A DNA stretch of 64,000 bases from WRDF01 sp031552235. GTDB taxonomy: Bacteria; Bacteroidota; Bacteroidia; Bacteroidales; Rikenellaceae. The position numbers and the translations under genes were made by a program. Under the pieces are notes generated by a model, which worked only from the letters and a program-made list of their open reading frames with translations, was not told the DNA's origin and searched no databases. Below, piece after piece: positions 15,997 through 23,453 of the stretch. Positions within the stretch are counted from its first letter, which is position 1, and every line of letters begins with the position of its first letter. The stretch lies in NCBI GenBank assembly GCA_031552235.1, contig JAVBMR010000016.1:1-64000 (forward strand), read 5' to 3'.

Positions 15997-17811
15997 TTAC
16001 GGGAATGGGACTTCTATCGTGTCGCTGGTATTTTTTGCACCGGCGTTCTTGTCCCACGAAGGCATAGCTATGTTCAGTTCCACACGGAGCGGCCCCTTGC
16101 CTGGCTTCGCCTTGCCGTAAGGGATGGTGAACTGCGCGTTCGAATCGGGCATGAGTTTCACGTCGACAGTCCCGCGCGATACTTTACTCTTCCCTTGCCA
16201 TACCGTGTACGACACCAACCTTTCCACCGTGCGGAAATACATGCTGCTTGATACCGAGAACAGGCCCTTGGAGGCGTCTTTCAATTCAAATGTTACGGGT
16301 TTGAATTGGTTCGCCTGCTCCATTACGACACGTCCGGCCGAGGCGAGTGGATAGGCCGAAGCGGTTTGGGGCAGGACGGCGTCCGTGTTCCATTCGCCGT
16401 TGGCATTTGTGTAGATGACCGGCCGGTTGTCACCGGATTCTGTTTGTATGTGCTTGATACTCAGGTGACTCTCGTAGAGGTTGTATCCGTTCGAGATGCC
16501 TGCGCCCAGCGAGAATCCGATCACCGAGGGGTGGTGCCACGACGTGTACATTATGGCTTCGGCACGATCTATATAGGAGTGTACCCATGTCGTGTCGTTG
16601 GCCGGGTTGCCGCCGGCCTTTCGCGACTCGCCGCTCTTAACGGTGTTTATGTCGGCCTGCGGTATCACGAACATGCCCATCCCGTCGCACAACGAGTAGA
16701 ACCAATCGGGCATGGGGCGGTATGCCATAATAGTGTTTATATTGCGGGATTTCATTTCCGAGATGGCCGTGCCGGCGGCGGTTTTCGCTTTGAAGCTGTA
16801 ATCGCTGAGGGTGTAATTTTCCGCAAAGCTAAAGGGGAAACTTTTGCCGTTGACCAGGAGCGTACCTTTGTTAGCAGTGTCATTGCCGGCTCCGGCTTGC
16901 ACGTCGGTCAAATCGACCTCAACCGTGCGGATGCCGACCTTGTAGGCTATATATTCCCAGTAGCGGCCTTCGTGCTGGGTTTTGATGAGCAGCGTGTAGA
17001 GGTTGGGGTCTTCGGGGCTCCAGAGTTTGGTGTCTTGTACGTTGACTACAAAACGAACGGTATCCTCGCGGCGCATGTCGATTTCGCGGTCGCGTCGGCC
17101 GGAGGTCACGACCTCGCCGTCGGGCGACAGCAGCGAATAATGTACGGTCAAGGTTCTGGGGTTAAGCAGGTTGCTCTTCAGAATAACGCCCAGTTCTATC
17201 ATGGCATCCTTTCCGCTGATCGTCGTACGGCTCACGTAGTCGCGTACCCTGACCCTCGGTTGCGCGATGATATACGTCTCGCCGTTGAGCCGGGGAGTGA
17301 ATTCTGCCGGACGGTCTTCTAGGATGTCGGCGGCCGCGTTGCCATGTACTTTTATCTCGACGGAGTTCATCCCCTCTTTGGCCGCGCCTGTGATGTCGAA
17401 CTCCGCGGCCGCCCATGAGCTTTGGTTGTATCCCACCCGCTCGCCGTTCACGAATACCTCGTAGGGTGCGTTGGCCGAGCCGACGTACAGGTAGAGGTTA
17501 CGGTCGATCCACGAGAAAGGCACTTTGAAAGCGTGTTCGTAAGATGTTGCCTCGCCGCTTGCCGTCGTTTTCCAACTTTCGTCCAACGGCTGGAGGTATG
17601 CCGAAGCCTCGCGGCTTTGGCCCAGCGCGGCGGCCTCGCTGTCGTAGCATATGGTTTGCACGCGTGGAACTTCCCTGCCCAGTGCCACCGGCGTGGCCGA
17701 TCTCCATGGTTCGGCAGGCCAATGGGCCGATTCCGGCGAGTAGGTCTGCGCCTGCGCATACCCGGCCGCGAGTGCCAGCAATCCGGCGATATATAATTGG
17801 AATTTTTTCAT
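15997..17811 (-). CDS. GH2-like exported protein lacking catalytic acid
   Basis: A 604-residue secreted protein with a signal peptide (MKKFQLYIAGLLALAAGYAQA). It has the GH2 beta-galactosidase order: a jelly-roll sugar-binding domain (~45-190), an Ig-like domain (~195-300) and a TIM-barrel start (~310-500). In active GH2 enzymes HPSVIxxWSLGNE supplies the acid/base Glu. Here the segment is HPSVIGFSLGAGISNGY, with Ala-Gly near residue 437 in place of Asn-Glu. I find no nucleophile Glu, and the barrel is short before a final beta domain. It is probably a non-catalytic binding or structural derivative. The ATG at 17811 is chosen for the signal peptide. Confidence 0.8.
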   Translation of the reverse strand: MKKFQLYIAGLLALAAGYAQAQTYSPESAHWPAEPWRSATPVALGREVPRVQTICYDSEAAALGQSREASAYLQPLDESWKTTASGEATSYEHAFKVPFSWIDRNLYLYVGSANAPYEVFVNGERVGYNQSSWAAAEFDITGAAKEGMNSVEIKVHGNAAADILEDRPAEFTPRLNGETYIIAQPRVRVRDYVSRTTISGKDAMIELGVILKSNLLNPRTLTVHYSLLSPDGEVVTSGRRDREIDMRREDTVRFVVNVQDTKLWSPEDPNLYTLLIKTQHEGRYWEYIAYKVGIRTVEVDLTDVQAGAGNDTANKGTLLVNGKSFPFSFAENYTLSDYSFKAKTAAGTAISEMKSRNINTIMAYRPMPDWFYSLCDGMGMFVIPQADINTVKSGESRKAGGNPANDTTWVHSYIDRAEAIMYTSWHHPSVIGFSLGAGISNGYNLYESHLSIKHIQTESGDNRPVIYTNANGEWNTDAVLPQTASAYPLASAGRVVMEQANQFKPVTFELKDASKGLFSVSSSMYFRTVERLVSYTVWQGKSKVSRGTVDVKLMPDSNAQFTIPYGKAKPGKGPLRVELNIAMPSWDKNAGAKNTSDTIEVPFP

Positions 17812-17831
17812 TGTGTTGTTTTTATACCATA

Positions 17832-17913
17832 CAAATATACGAAAAGCCGAGCGCAATCATGAAAGCTCGCTTTCGGAAGATTGCCGAGGCGCATCCTGTA
17901 TTCTGCAAATATA
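17832..17913 (-). promoter_or_regulatory. Promoter-hairpin repeat before GH2-like gene
   Basis: On the - strand: TATATTTG (17913-17906), the CAGAATACAGGATGCGCCTCGG arm in part, a hairpin with GAAAGC/GCTTTC and CAATC/GATTG pairs, then TATATTTG (17839-17832), 20 bases before the ATG. The spacing to a TTC (not TTG) is about 20-21. The arm sequence differs from other copies yet still pairs. Confidence 0.7.
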
Positions 17914-17918
17914 CAAAT

Positions 17919-17961
17919 CATCCGGGTATTTCCGTTCGTGTGCGAAGAAAATACCCGGATG
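17919..17961 (-). terminator. maeB terminator
   Basis: Perfect 13-bp inverted repeat CATCCGGGTATTT (17919-17931) with AAATACCCGGATG (17949-17961), loop of 17 bases, beginning 18 bases past the maeB stop. It abuts the promoter element of the next gene on the same strand, so it insulates the two. Confidence 0.75.
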
Positions 17962-17979
17962 GTAATTCAGGCGGTTCAG

Positions 17980-20253
17980 CTATTTGAGCGTGTCGCTGTT
18001 CGAGGCGGCGATCAGAGCGAGGTTCATGCGCGAGCGCATATCAGCGCCTTCGCTTTGCAGGTGCACGTTCTGCCACAGGCCCAGGAGTACCGGCCCGATG
18101 ATCTCGGCGCTGCCCAGGCCTTCCATCAGCTTGTAGGATATGTTACCGGACGAGAGGTTCGGGAAGATGAATGTGTTGACCTGGCGTCCGTTAAGTTTAT
18201 TGAACGGGTAGTACCTGTCCCGCAGCTGCGTGTCGAGCGCGATATCGGCTTTCATCTCGCCGTCGACCAGAAGCTCCGGGTGCTTCCTGTGGAGTATCTC
18301 GACCGCTTTGGCGACTTTCCTGGCATCCGTTTCCGTATCCGTCCCGAAGTTCGAGTTCGACAGCATGGCGACTACCGGCTCGTATCCGAAATGGCGCACG
18401 GCTTTGGCGGCCAGGACTGCTATTTCGGCCAGTTCTTCCGCCGTCGGGTTGTCGTTTATTACGGTGTCGGCAAAGAACATGGGGCCGGTCTTGGTGCTGA
18501 CGATGTGCATCGCACCGAGGGTTTTGTCCTGCGCGTCGAACAGTTCGCGGATCGGTTCGAGCGATTTTGTATAGCGGCGGCCGTAGTCGATGATCGCGGC
18601 GTCGGTGTCGCCGGCCATCTTGGTCATAAGGGTGAACCATTCGCGTTCGAGGGTGCGGCGGCCGGCTTCGGCCAGCGATACGCCTTTGCGGCTCATCTTT
18701 TCATAGAATGCCTTGGCGTATTTGTCGCACCGGTCTTTTTCGGCGGCGGCCGTGTAGTCGATGATCTCGAACGACGACGGGTCGATGTGCAGTTCGGCTG
18801 CCGTCTTGCAGATGTGGTCGTGGTTGCCGATCAGGACGGGTTTGACAACTCCGTCGGAACCGAGTACCGCAGCGGCTTTGATGACGCTCGGGCTTTCGCC
18901 ATGGCTGAACGCCACGCGTTTGATGGGCGCCGTCGTAACCATGGTGCGGATGCGGGTCATCAGTTTGTCGTTGCGGCCCATGCGTTTTTCGAGTTCCGCC
19001 CTGTAGGCGTCCCAGTCTTCGATGGTTTTGCGGGCCACGCCCGATTCGATGGCCGCTTTGGCCACAGCCATCGAGATGTTCACGATGAGCCTCGGGTCGA
19101 GCGGTTTAGGGATGAGGTACTGCCGCCCGAAAGATATGTTGGCGTTGCTGTATGCCGACGATACTATCTCCGGCACAGGTTGGCGGGCGAGTTCGGCAAT
19201 GGCGTGTGTGGCGGCGATCTTCATTTCCTCGTTGATCTTGGTCGCGCGTACGTCGAGCGCGCCGCGGAATATGTAAGGGAAACCGAGTACGTTGTTGACC
19301 TGGTTGGCGTAGTCCGAGCGGCCCGTGGCGAATACTATGTCCTCGCGTGAGGCCATCGCGTCTTCATACGATATTTCGGGGTTGGGGTTCGCGAGCGCCA
19401 GTACGATGGGGTCGTTGGCCATGCTGCGCACCATCTCTTTGGTAAGCACGTTGGCGACCGAGAGCCCGAGGAAGATATCCGCGCCCTTGACGGCGTCTTC
19501 GAGCGTCCAGATGTCGCGCGAGGTGGCGAATTCTTTCTTCGAGGCGTTGAGGTCTGTACGCTGGGTGTTCATCACGCCCTTGCTGTCGCACATGACCATA
19601 TTTTCGCGCTTCACGCCGAGCGATATGTAGAGCTTCGCGCATGATACGGCCGCGGCGCCGGCGCCGTTGACCACGACTTTCACCTCGTCCAGTTTTTTGC
19701 CTACGATCTCAACGGCGTTGATAAGCGCCGATGCCGAAATGATCGCCGTGCCGTGCTGGTCGTCGTGCATGACGGGGATGTTCAGTTCGTTCTTGAGGCG
19801 TTCCTCGATCTCGAAGCACTCCGGGGCTTTGATGTCCTCAAGGTTGATGCCGCCGAACGTGGGCGATATGTTTTTGACGGTTTCGATGAATTTCTCCACG
19901 TCCGTGGTGTCGACCTCTATGTCGAACACGTCGATGTCGGCGAACGTCTTGAAGAGCAGGCCTTTGCCTTCCATTACGGGCTTGCCTGCCAGGGCGCCTA
20001 TGTTGCCCAGACCGAGTACCGCCGTGCCGTTGGAAATGACCGCGACCAGATTGCCCTTAGCCGTGTATTTATACGCGTCCTCGGGGTTCTTCTCTATTTC
20101 GAGGCAAGGCTCGGCCACGCCGGGCGAGTAGGCCAGCGACAGGTCGTTCTGCGTCCTGTACGGTTTTGTCGGAACCACTTCGATCTTGCCGGGCCTTCCT
20201 TCCGAGTGGTAGAGGAGGGCTTCATTCCTACGGTTTTTCTGATTGACAGCCAT
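17980..20253 (-). CDS. maeB: NADP-dependent malic enzyme, MaeB type
   Basis: Oxidatively decarboxylates malate to pyruvate with NAD(P)+. The first ~430 residues are the malic enzyme domain: SLAYSPGVAEPC (~38-49), the MHDDQHGTA motif (~165) and a Rossmann VVNGAGAAAVSCAKL. The last ~320 residues are a phosphotransacetylase-like domain, as in all MaeB hybrids; it is usually regulatory and binds acetyl-CoA rather than being catalytic. The 757-residue length is standard. It is divergent from the HsdR-N gene and separated from the GH2-like gene by a terminator. Confidence 0.95.
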   Translation of the reverse strand: MAVNQKNRRNEALLYHSEGRPGKIEVVPTKPYRTQNDLSLAYSPGVAEPCLEIEKNPEDAYKYTAKGNLVAVISNGTAVLGLGNIGALAGKPVMEGKGLLFKTFADIDVFDIEVDTTDVEKFIETVKNISPTFGGINLEDIKAPECFEIEERLKNELNIPVMHDDQHGTAIISASALINAVEIVGKKLDEVKVVVNGAGAAAVSCAKLYISLGVKRENMVMCDSKGVMNTQRTDLNASKKEFATSRDIWTLEDAVKGADIFLGLSVANVLTKEMVRSMANDPIVLALANPNPEISYEDAMASREDIVFATGRSDYANQVNNVLGFPYIFRGALDVRATKINEEMKIAATHAIAELARQPVPEIVSSAYSNANISFGRQYLIPKPLDPRLIVNISMAVAKAAIESGVARKTIEDWDAYRAELEKRMGRNDKLMTRIRTMVTTAPIKRVAFSHGESPSVIKAAAVLGSDGVVKPVLIGNHDHICKTAAELHIDPSSFEIIDYTAAAEKDRCDKYAKAFYEKMSRKGVSLAEAGRRTLEREWFTLMTKMAGDTDAAIIDYGRRYTKSLEPIRELFDAQDKTLGAMHIVSTKTGPMFFADTVINDNPTAEELAEIAVLAAKAVRHFGYEPVVAMLSNSNFGTDTETDARKVAKAVEILHRKHPELLVDGEMKADIALDTQLRDRYYPFNKLNGRQVNTFIFPNLSSGNISYKLMEGLGSAEIIGPVLLGLWQNVHLQSEGADMRSRMNLALIAASNSDTLK

Positions 20254-20288
20254 TTTGTTTACGGGTTTTATGAAAAAATGTATCTTTG
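20254..20288 (+). promoter_or_regulatory. Promoter of the HsdR-N domain gene
   Basis: TTTG at 20254-20257, a spacer of 23 bases, then TATCTTTG at 20281-20288. The box matches TAnnTTTG; the spacer is on the long side. It lies upstream of both candidate starts of the gene (20342 and 20369). Confidence 0.5.
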
Positions 20289-20368
20289 TGTATATTTTTA
20301 GTTTGATGTTAGATTTTTATCTTTACGAAATAAAAATCAGCATGCAAGTTAAAAAAAATCCGATAAAG

Positions 20369-20821
20369 ATGAGCCATTTTCCCAAACTTAATTTTCCCGA
20401 TTTTGCTTTTCGCCTGCGTTCGTGCGACGGTGCGGACAGGATATGGGACGATATCCGGAAGATGTGGCTAGTGTTTACCCCGGAGGAGTGGGTGCGCCGG
20501 CATGTCGTGCGGTGGCTTGTGGAGGCGCAGGGTGTTACGCCCCAAATGATAGTGCAGGAGCATCCGGTCTGCGTGCAGGGGCAGCCGCAAAGGGCTGACA
20601 TAGTGGTCTTTGGCAGCGATACGCAGCCTTTGCTGCTTGTCGAATGCAAAGAACCAGGCGTTGAGATCTCGAACGAGGTATACGCCCAGGCAGTGCGGTA
20701 CAATGCCGTGTTGGGGGCTGGCTACATTATGATAACCAACGGGTTGAGGCATTATATCTACAAGGCTGACGGCGACGGAGGGTATTCGCCGCTAAAGATT
20801 TTTCCGGACTTAAAGTGGTAG
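20369..20821 (+). CDS. Orphan HsdR N-terminal domain protein
   Basis: A 150-residue protein matching the type I restriction R-protein N-terminal domain (HSDR_N_2) found alone in many Bacteroidales. The PD-(D/E)XK nuclease residues look intact: the D of QRADIVVF (~74) and the E and K of LLLVECKEPG (~91-93). The N-terminal TPEEWVRRHVVRWL helix is also typical of the family. There is no helicase, HsdM or HsdS nearby, so it is not a restriction system by itself. The start could also be ATG 20342, nine codons earlier. Confidence 0.8.
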   Translation: MSHFPKLNFPDFAFRLRSCDGADRIWDDIRKMWLVFTPEEWVRRHVVRWLVEAQGVTPQMIVQEHPVCVQGQPQRADIVVFGSDTQPLLLVECKEPGVEISNEVYAQAVRYNAVLGAGYIMITNGLRHYIYKADGDGGYSPLKIFPDLKW

Positions 20822-21040
20822 GTTTCGGTTTTGCCGGGCCGATTCGGGCAAGTACAGATTCTATACGGTATTATTCTTTTGGGAGTGCTGTGTTTTCTGC
20901 TTGCGGCGAGCGGCGCGAGCTGTACGGGCCGCACTCCACGCGCGGCCTCATGGGCAATATGTCTGAAAAAACAGAATAAGCTCCAAGGTGATAGGTTCAA
21001 AAAATAACTGAATTATCTCCTTTTGTGTTATAGCATTTTT

Positions 21041-21135
21041 CCGGATCGCGGAGCGATCCGGCGGCCCGCCATAAAGGGGCGGAGGGCGGGCCGCTTAGTA
21101 ATTTTTACGTTGCAACAACACTAAAAGGAATAATC
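21041..21135 (+). repeat. GC-rich hairpin repeat with AACACTAAAAG tail, copy B
   Basis: A first hairpin (CCGGATCGC/GCGATCCGG, 21041-21061) runs into a second (GCGGCCCGCC 21061-21070 with GGCGGGCCGC 21085-21094). These are followed by CTTAGTAATTTTTACG and the tail CAACAACACTAAAAGGAATAATC. The second hairpin and tail are the same as copy A at 125-195. It may terminate the HsdR-N gene. Confidence 0.65.
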
Positions 21136-21144
21136 CTGAAAAAT

Positions 21145-21169
21145 AATGCCCCGCAAAAAGCGAGGCATT
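21145..21169 (-). terminator. Terminator of the ROK-GNAT operon
   Basis: Stem AATGCCCCGC with GCGAGGCATT (one mismatch) around an AAAAA loop, followed on the - strand by TTATTTTTC. It lies 44 bases past the GNAT stop. Confidence 0.7.
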
Positions 21170-21212
21170 TTTATATGTGTCGTGAAAGTTCGCCTTTTTT
21201 CCGGCGTGAACT

Positions 21213-21749
21213 TCAGTCTTTCTTCGGATTGATGAGCTGGAGCATATATTCGTCCATCCAGCCCGAGGTGGTTTTGATCCACTCGCGTTTCACGCCTATC
21301 GTCAGGAAGCCCTTGCTGCGGAAGAGCATTAGGCTCGGGGTGTTGTCGAATAGCACGTTGCAGTACAACTGGTTGAGTTGCAGTATCATGAAGGCGTAGC
21401 GTATGAGTATCTGGAGTGCGCTCGACGCGTAGCCCTGGCAGCGTTCTTTCTTGTCGTAGATGAGTACGCCTATGCCTGCCCGGCGGTTGTAGGGGTCGAT
21501 GTCGAAAAGATCGATGGTGCCGACCGCCCTGCCTGTGTCCACGGCTTCGATGATGAGGCGGAGCTGGCGGGTTTCGAAAACGTCGTATTGCTGGCTGTCA
21601 ATGAATTGGCGCAGGATATGCCTCGAAAACGGGACGACCGTGTTGCTGACTTTCCAGACGTTGGTGTCGTTCTCCCATTTGTAGAGGAGGTCCGCGTCTT
21701 CGGGTTCCAGCGCCCGCAGCCTTACTGTGTCAGATTCGAGCATATTCAT
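21213..21749 (-). CDS. GNAT family N-acetyltransferase
   Basis: A 178-residue acetyl-CoA-dependent acyltransferase of the RimJ/SpeG-like branch. LRALEPEDADLLYKWEND (~12-29) is the usual N-terminal strand-helix, and the acetyl-CoA pyrophosphate loop is in KKERCQGYASSAL (~100-112), with the later NQLYCNVLFDNTPSLMLF helix. The substrate (polyamine, ribosomal protein or small molecule) is not determinable. Its ATG lies 1 base after the ROK stop, so the two are co-translated. Confidence 0.85.
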   Translation of the reverse strand: MNMLESDTVRLRALEPEDADLLYKWENDTNVWKVSNTVVPFSRHILRQFIDSQQYDVFETRQLRLIIEAVDTGRAVGTIDLFDIDPYNRRAGIGVLIYDKKERCQGYASSALQILIRYAFMILQLNQLYCNVLFDNTPSLMLFRSKGFLTIGVKREWIKTTSGWMDEYMLQLINPKKD

Positions 21750-21750
21750 A

Positions 21751-22983
21751 TTACAGGCCTATTATTTTATTGCGTATTAACATGGCTGCGCCCAACGCCC
21801 CTGCTCCCTGGCCCATCTGCGACAGGCGGAAGCGTGTGTCTTTATATACGAGGTTGAGCGAATATTTATTGGTGGCGGCCTTCAGCGGCAGCATTATGTA
21901 GTCGCCCGCGCGTGAAAGGTTGCCCCCGATAATGACGAGTTCCGGGTTGAAGATATTTATAAGGAACGCGATACTCTTGCCGATCTTCTCCCCGGCTTCC
22001 TCCACGAGTTCGATGGAAAGGGTGTCGTCCTTTTTCGCCGCGGCGATGATGTCGTCTATGTGTATCGTGCCGCCGTTGTCGTATTTTTCGCGCAGGATGG
22101 TGTTGACGCCCTTGCGGATGCTTTCGGTCATTTTGTTCTCGATGGCGATGCCCGACACTTCTGTTTCGAGGCAGCCTTTCTTGCCGCACGAGCAGATTAT
22201 CTCGTTGTCGTAGAAGGGCGTATGCCCGAACTCCCCCGCGAAGCCGCTCTTGCCGTAATAGAGTTTGCCGTCGGTCACAACGCCGATCGCAACCCCGCGC
22301 CCGAGGTGGAGGTAGAGGATGTTCTTCTCGTTCTTTATGTTCGTCCCCGAGAAATATTCCGCGTAACAACGGGCCCTCGTGTCGTTTTCGAGAAGTACCT
22401 GAAGTCCGGTCTGTTTCTCGATGATTTCGGTAAGGGGTTCTTCGGTGTTGGTGAAATATTTATAGCTTCGGCCGGTGTTGGGGTTCACACGCCCCGTTAT
22501 ACACACGCCCATGCCGAGGATCTTGTCCTGGTCAACGCCGCAACGGGCAAGGAATTTATCGATCGAGGAGAGTATATGTTTTAGTGCCTTGTCATCGTCG
22601 GTCAGTTCGAAACCTGTTTCGGTTTCTTCGACCACTATGTTGTTCTTCAGGTCGGTGACCACGAAGTGCAGGTTGTCGCGCGCGATGTCCACACCCACGA
22701 AATAGATGGCCGAGTCGGCAAGCCCGTATGTGTTGGGGCGGCGTCCGCCGGCGGTTTCGATCTTCCCGTTGTCGATCACGATCTGCTCGTCGACCAGTTC
22801 GGTGACGAGTTTGGTTATGGTCGGGATGCTGATGTGGAGTTCCTTGGTAAGCTCGGCGAGGGTGGCCTGGCCGTTCACGGCCATGTAGGCTATGATATTG
22901 CGCTTTATGAGGCTGTTCTTCTGCGATATGCCTTTGAGCATATCGTCTTCAGGTTGATTGAAGAACTCTTTGAGCGATACCAT
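21751..22983 (-). CDS. ROK family transcriptional regulator (NagC/XylR-like)
   Basis: A 410-residue ROK protein with an N-terminal winged helix-turn-helix (~25-80, ATLAELTKELHISIPTITKLV) and a C-terminal sugar-kinase-like domain. The zinc motif CSCGKKGCLE and the phosphate loop LGRGVAIGVV are present, as is the FAGEFGHTPF segment. The helix-turn-helix makes it a regulator rather than a plain kinase. Its effector sugar is unknown because only a GNAT gene is in the operon. A possible -7 box TATTTTTG is at 23031-23024 on the - strand. Confidence 0.9.
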   Translation of the reverse strand: MVSLKEFFNQPEDDMLKGISQKNSLIKRNIIAYMAVNGQATLAELTKELHISIPTITKLVTELVDEQIVIDNGKIETAGGRRPNTYGLADSAIYFVGVDIARDNLHFVVTDLKNNIVVEETETGFELTDDDKALKHILSSIDKFLARCGVDQDKILGMGVCITGRVNPNTGRSYKYFTNTEEPLTEIIEKQTGLQVLLENDTRARCYAEYFSGTNIKNEKNILYLHLGRGVAIGVVTDGKLYYGKSGFAGEFGHTPFYDNEIICSCGKKGCLETEVSGIAIENKMTESIRKGVNTILREKYDNGGTIHIDDIIAAAKKDDTLSIELVEEAGEKIGKSIAFLINIFNPELVIIGGNLSRAGDYIMLPLKAATNKYSLNLVYKDTRFRLSQMGQGAGALGAAMLIRNKIIGL

Positions 22984-23444
22984 TTTTATCCGTTTTGGGA
23001 CTTAATGTATAATAATGTTACCGCAAAAATATAAATTATTTTTAATAACCTAATGATTTTTGAAAATATTTTAATATATTTTTAATAATATTAGATTGAC
23101 TTGCGACGATTAATGGAAAAAAATTAATAAAATGGCTGCGGGTTCTGATTTTTGAAATGTGTTTTTGTTGGTGGACGATGCTTCTGGCGTATGAAAAGCG
23201 CTGAAAAGAAAGATCCGGCGCCGAAAGGCGCCGGATCCCGCGATATAATAAAATATTTAAAAACTTGCGGTTATTGCGATGTCGAACGGCATCCTACATT
23301 TACAGAATGCAAGCTGCGCCTCGGGCAATCTTCCGAAAGTAAGCTTTTTCCGATCGCTCTCGGCTTTCACTACATTTACAGAATGCAGGCTGCGCCTCGG
23401 CAATCTTCCGAAAGCAAGCTTTCTTCGATCGCTCTCGGCTTTCA
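22984..23444. other. Gene-free interval: AT-rich ROK upstream, terminator, tandem repeats
   Basis: 22984-23150 is strongly AT-rich and should hold the ROK promoter. 23212-23237 is a fabD terminator hairpin. 23295-23445 holds two tandem copies of the promoter-hairpin repeat. Small frames here encode only repeat sequence and are not called. Confidence 0.6.
23212..23237 (-). terminator. fabD terminator, GAAA tetraloop on + strand
   Basis: Perfect 11-bp stem GATCCGGCGCC (23212-23222) with GGCGCCGGATC (23227-23237) around GAAA (TTTC on the - strand). In the - direction a T-rich run follows. It is ~207 bases past the fabD stop, beyond the tandem repeats. Confidence 0.7.
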
Positions 23445-23453
23445 CTACATTTC
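23295..23453 (+). repeat. Two tandem promoter-hairpin repeats overlapping fabD stop
   Basis: Two direct copies, 76 and 75 bp, bounded by TACATTTA (23295), TACATTTA (23371) and TACATTTC (23446). Each contains the TGCGCCTCGG arm and the CGCTCTCGGCTTTCAC arm. They point toward the 3' end of fabD, which is on the other strand. The fabD stop codon (23445-23447) is formed inside the right end of the second copy. The boxes lack the final G of TAnnTTTG and the -33 position reads TTC, so promoter activity here is doubtful. Confidence 0.75.

Larger units (their letters stand above)
20822..21212. other. Gene-free interval with three hairpins
   Basis: No convincing gene. It holds a 9-bp hairpin with GGA loop (21041-21061), which shares a base with the GC-rich repeat copy B (21061-21135), and a terminator for the GNAT gene (21145-21169). 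The first ~200 bases (20822-21040) show nothing I can name. Confidence 0.55.

Noticed and set aside
20758..21000. 80-residue frame on the - strand downstream of the HsdR-N gene
   Set aside because: It overlaps the end of the real gene antisense and has no domain, signal or start context.
23257..23445. 62-residue frame on the - strand inside the tandem repeats
   Set aside because: The predicted peptide only repeats the translation of the two hairpin copies and ends at the fabD stop region; there is no start context or family.
23295..23445. Possible CRISPR array
   Set aside because: Only two ~75-bp units directly adjoining, with no spacer between them and internal palindromes; it belongs to the promoter-hairpin repeat family.
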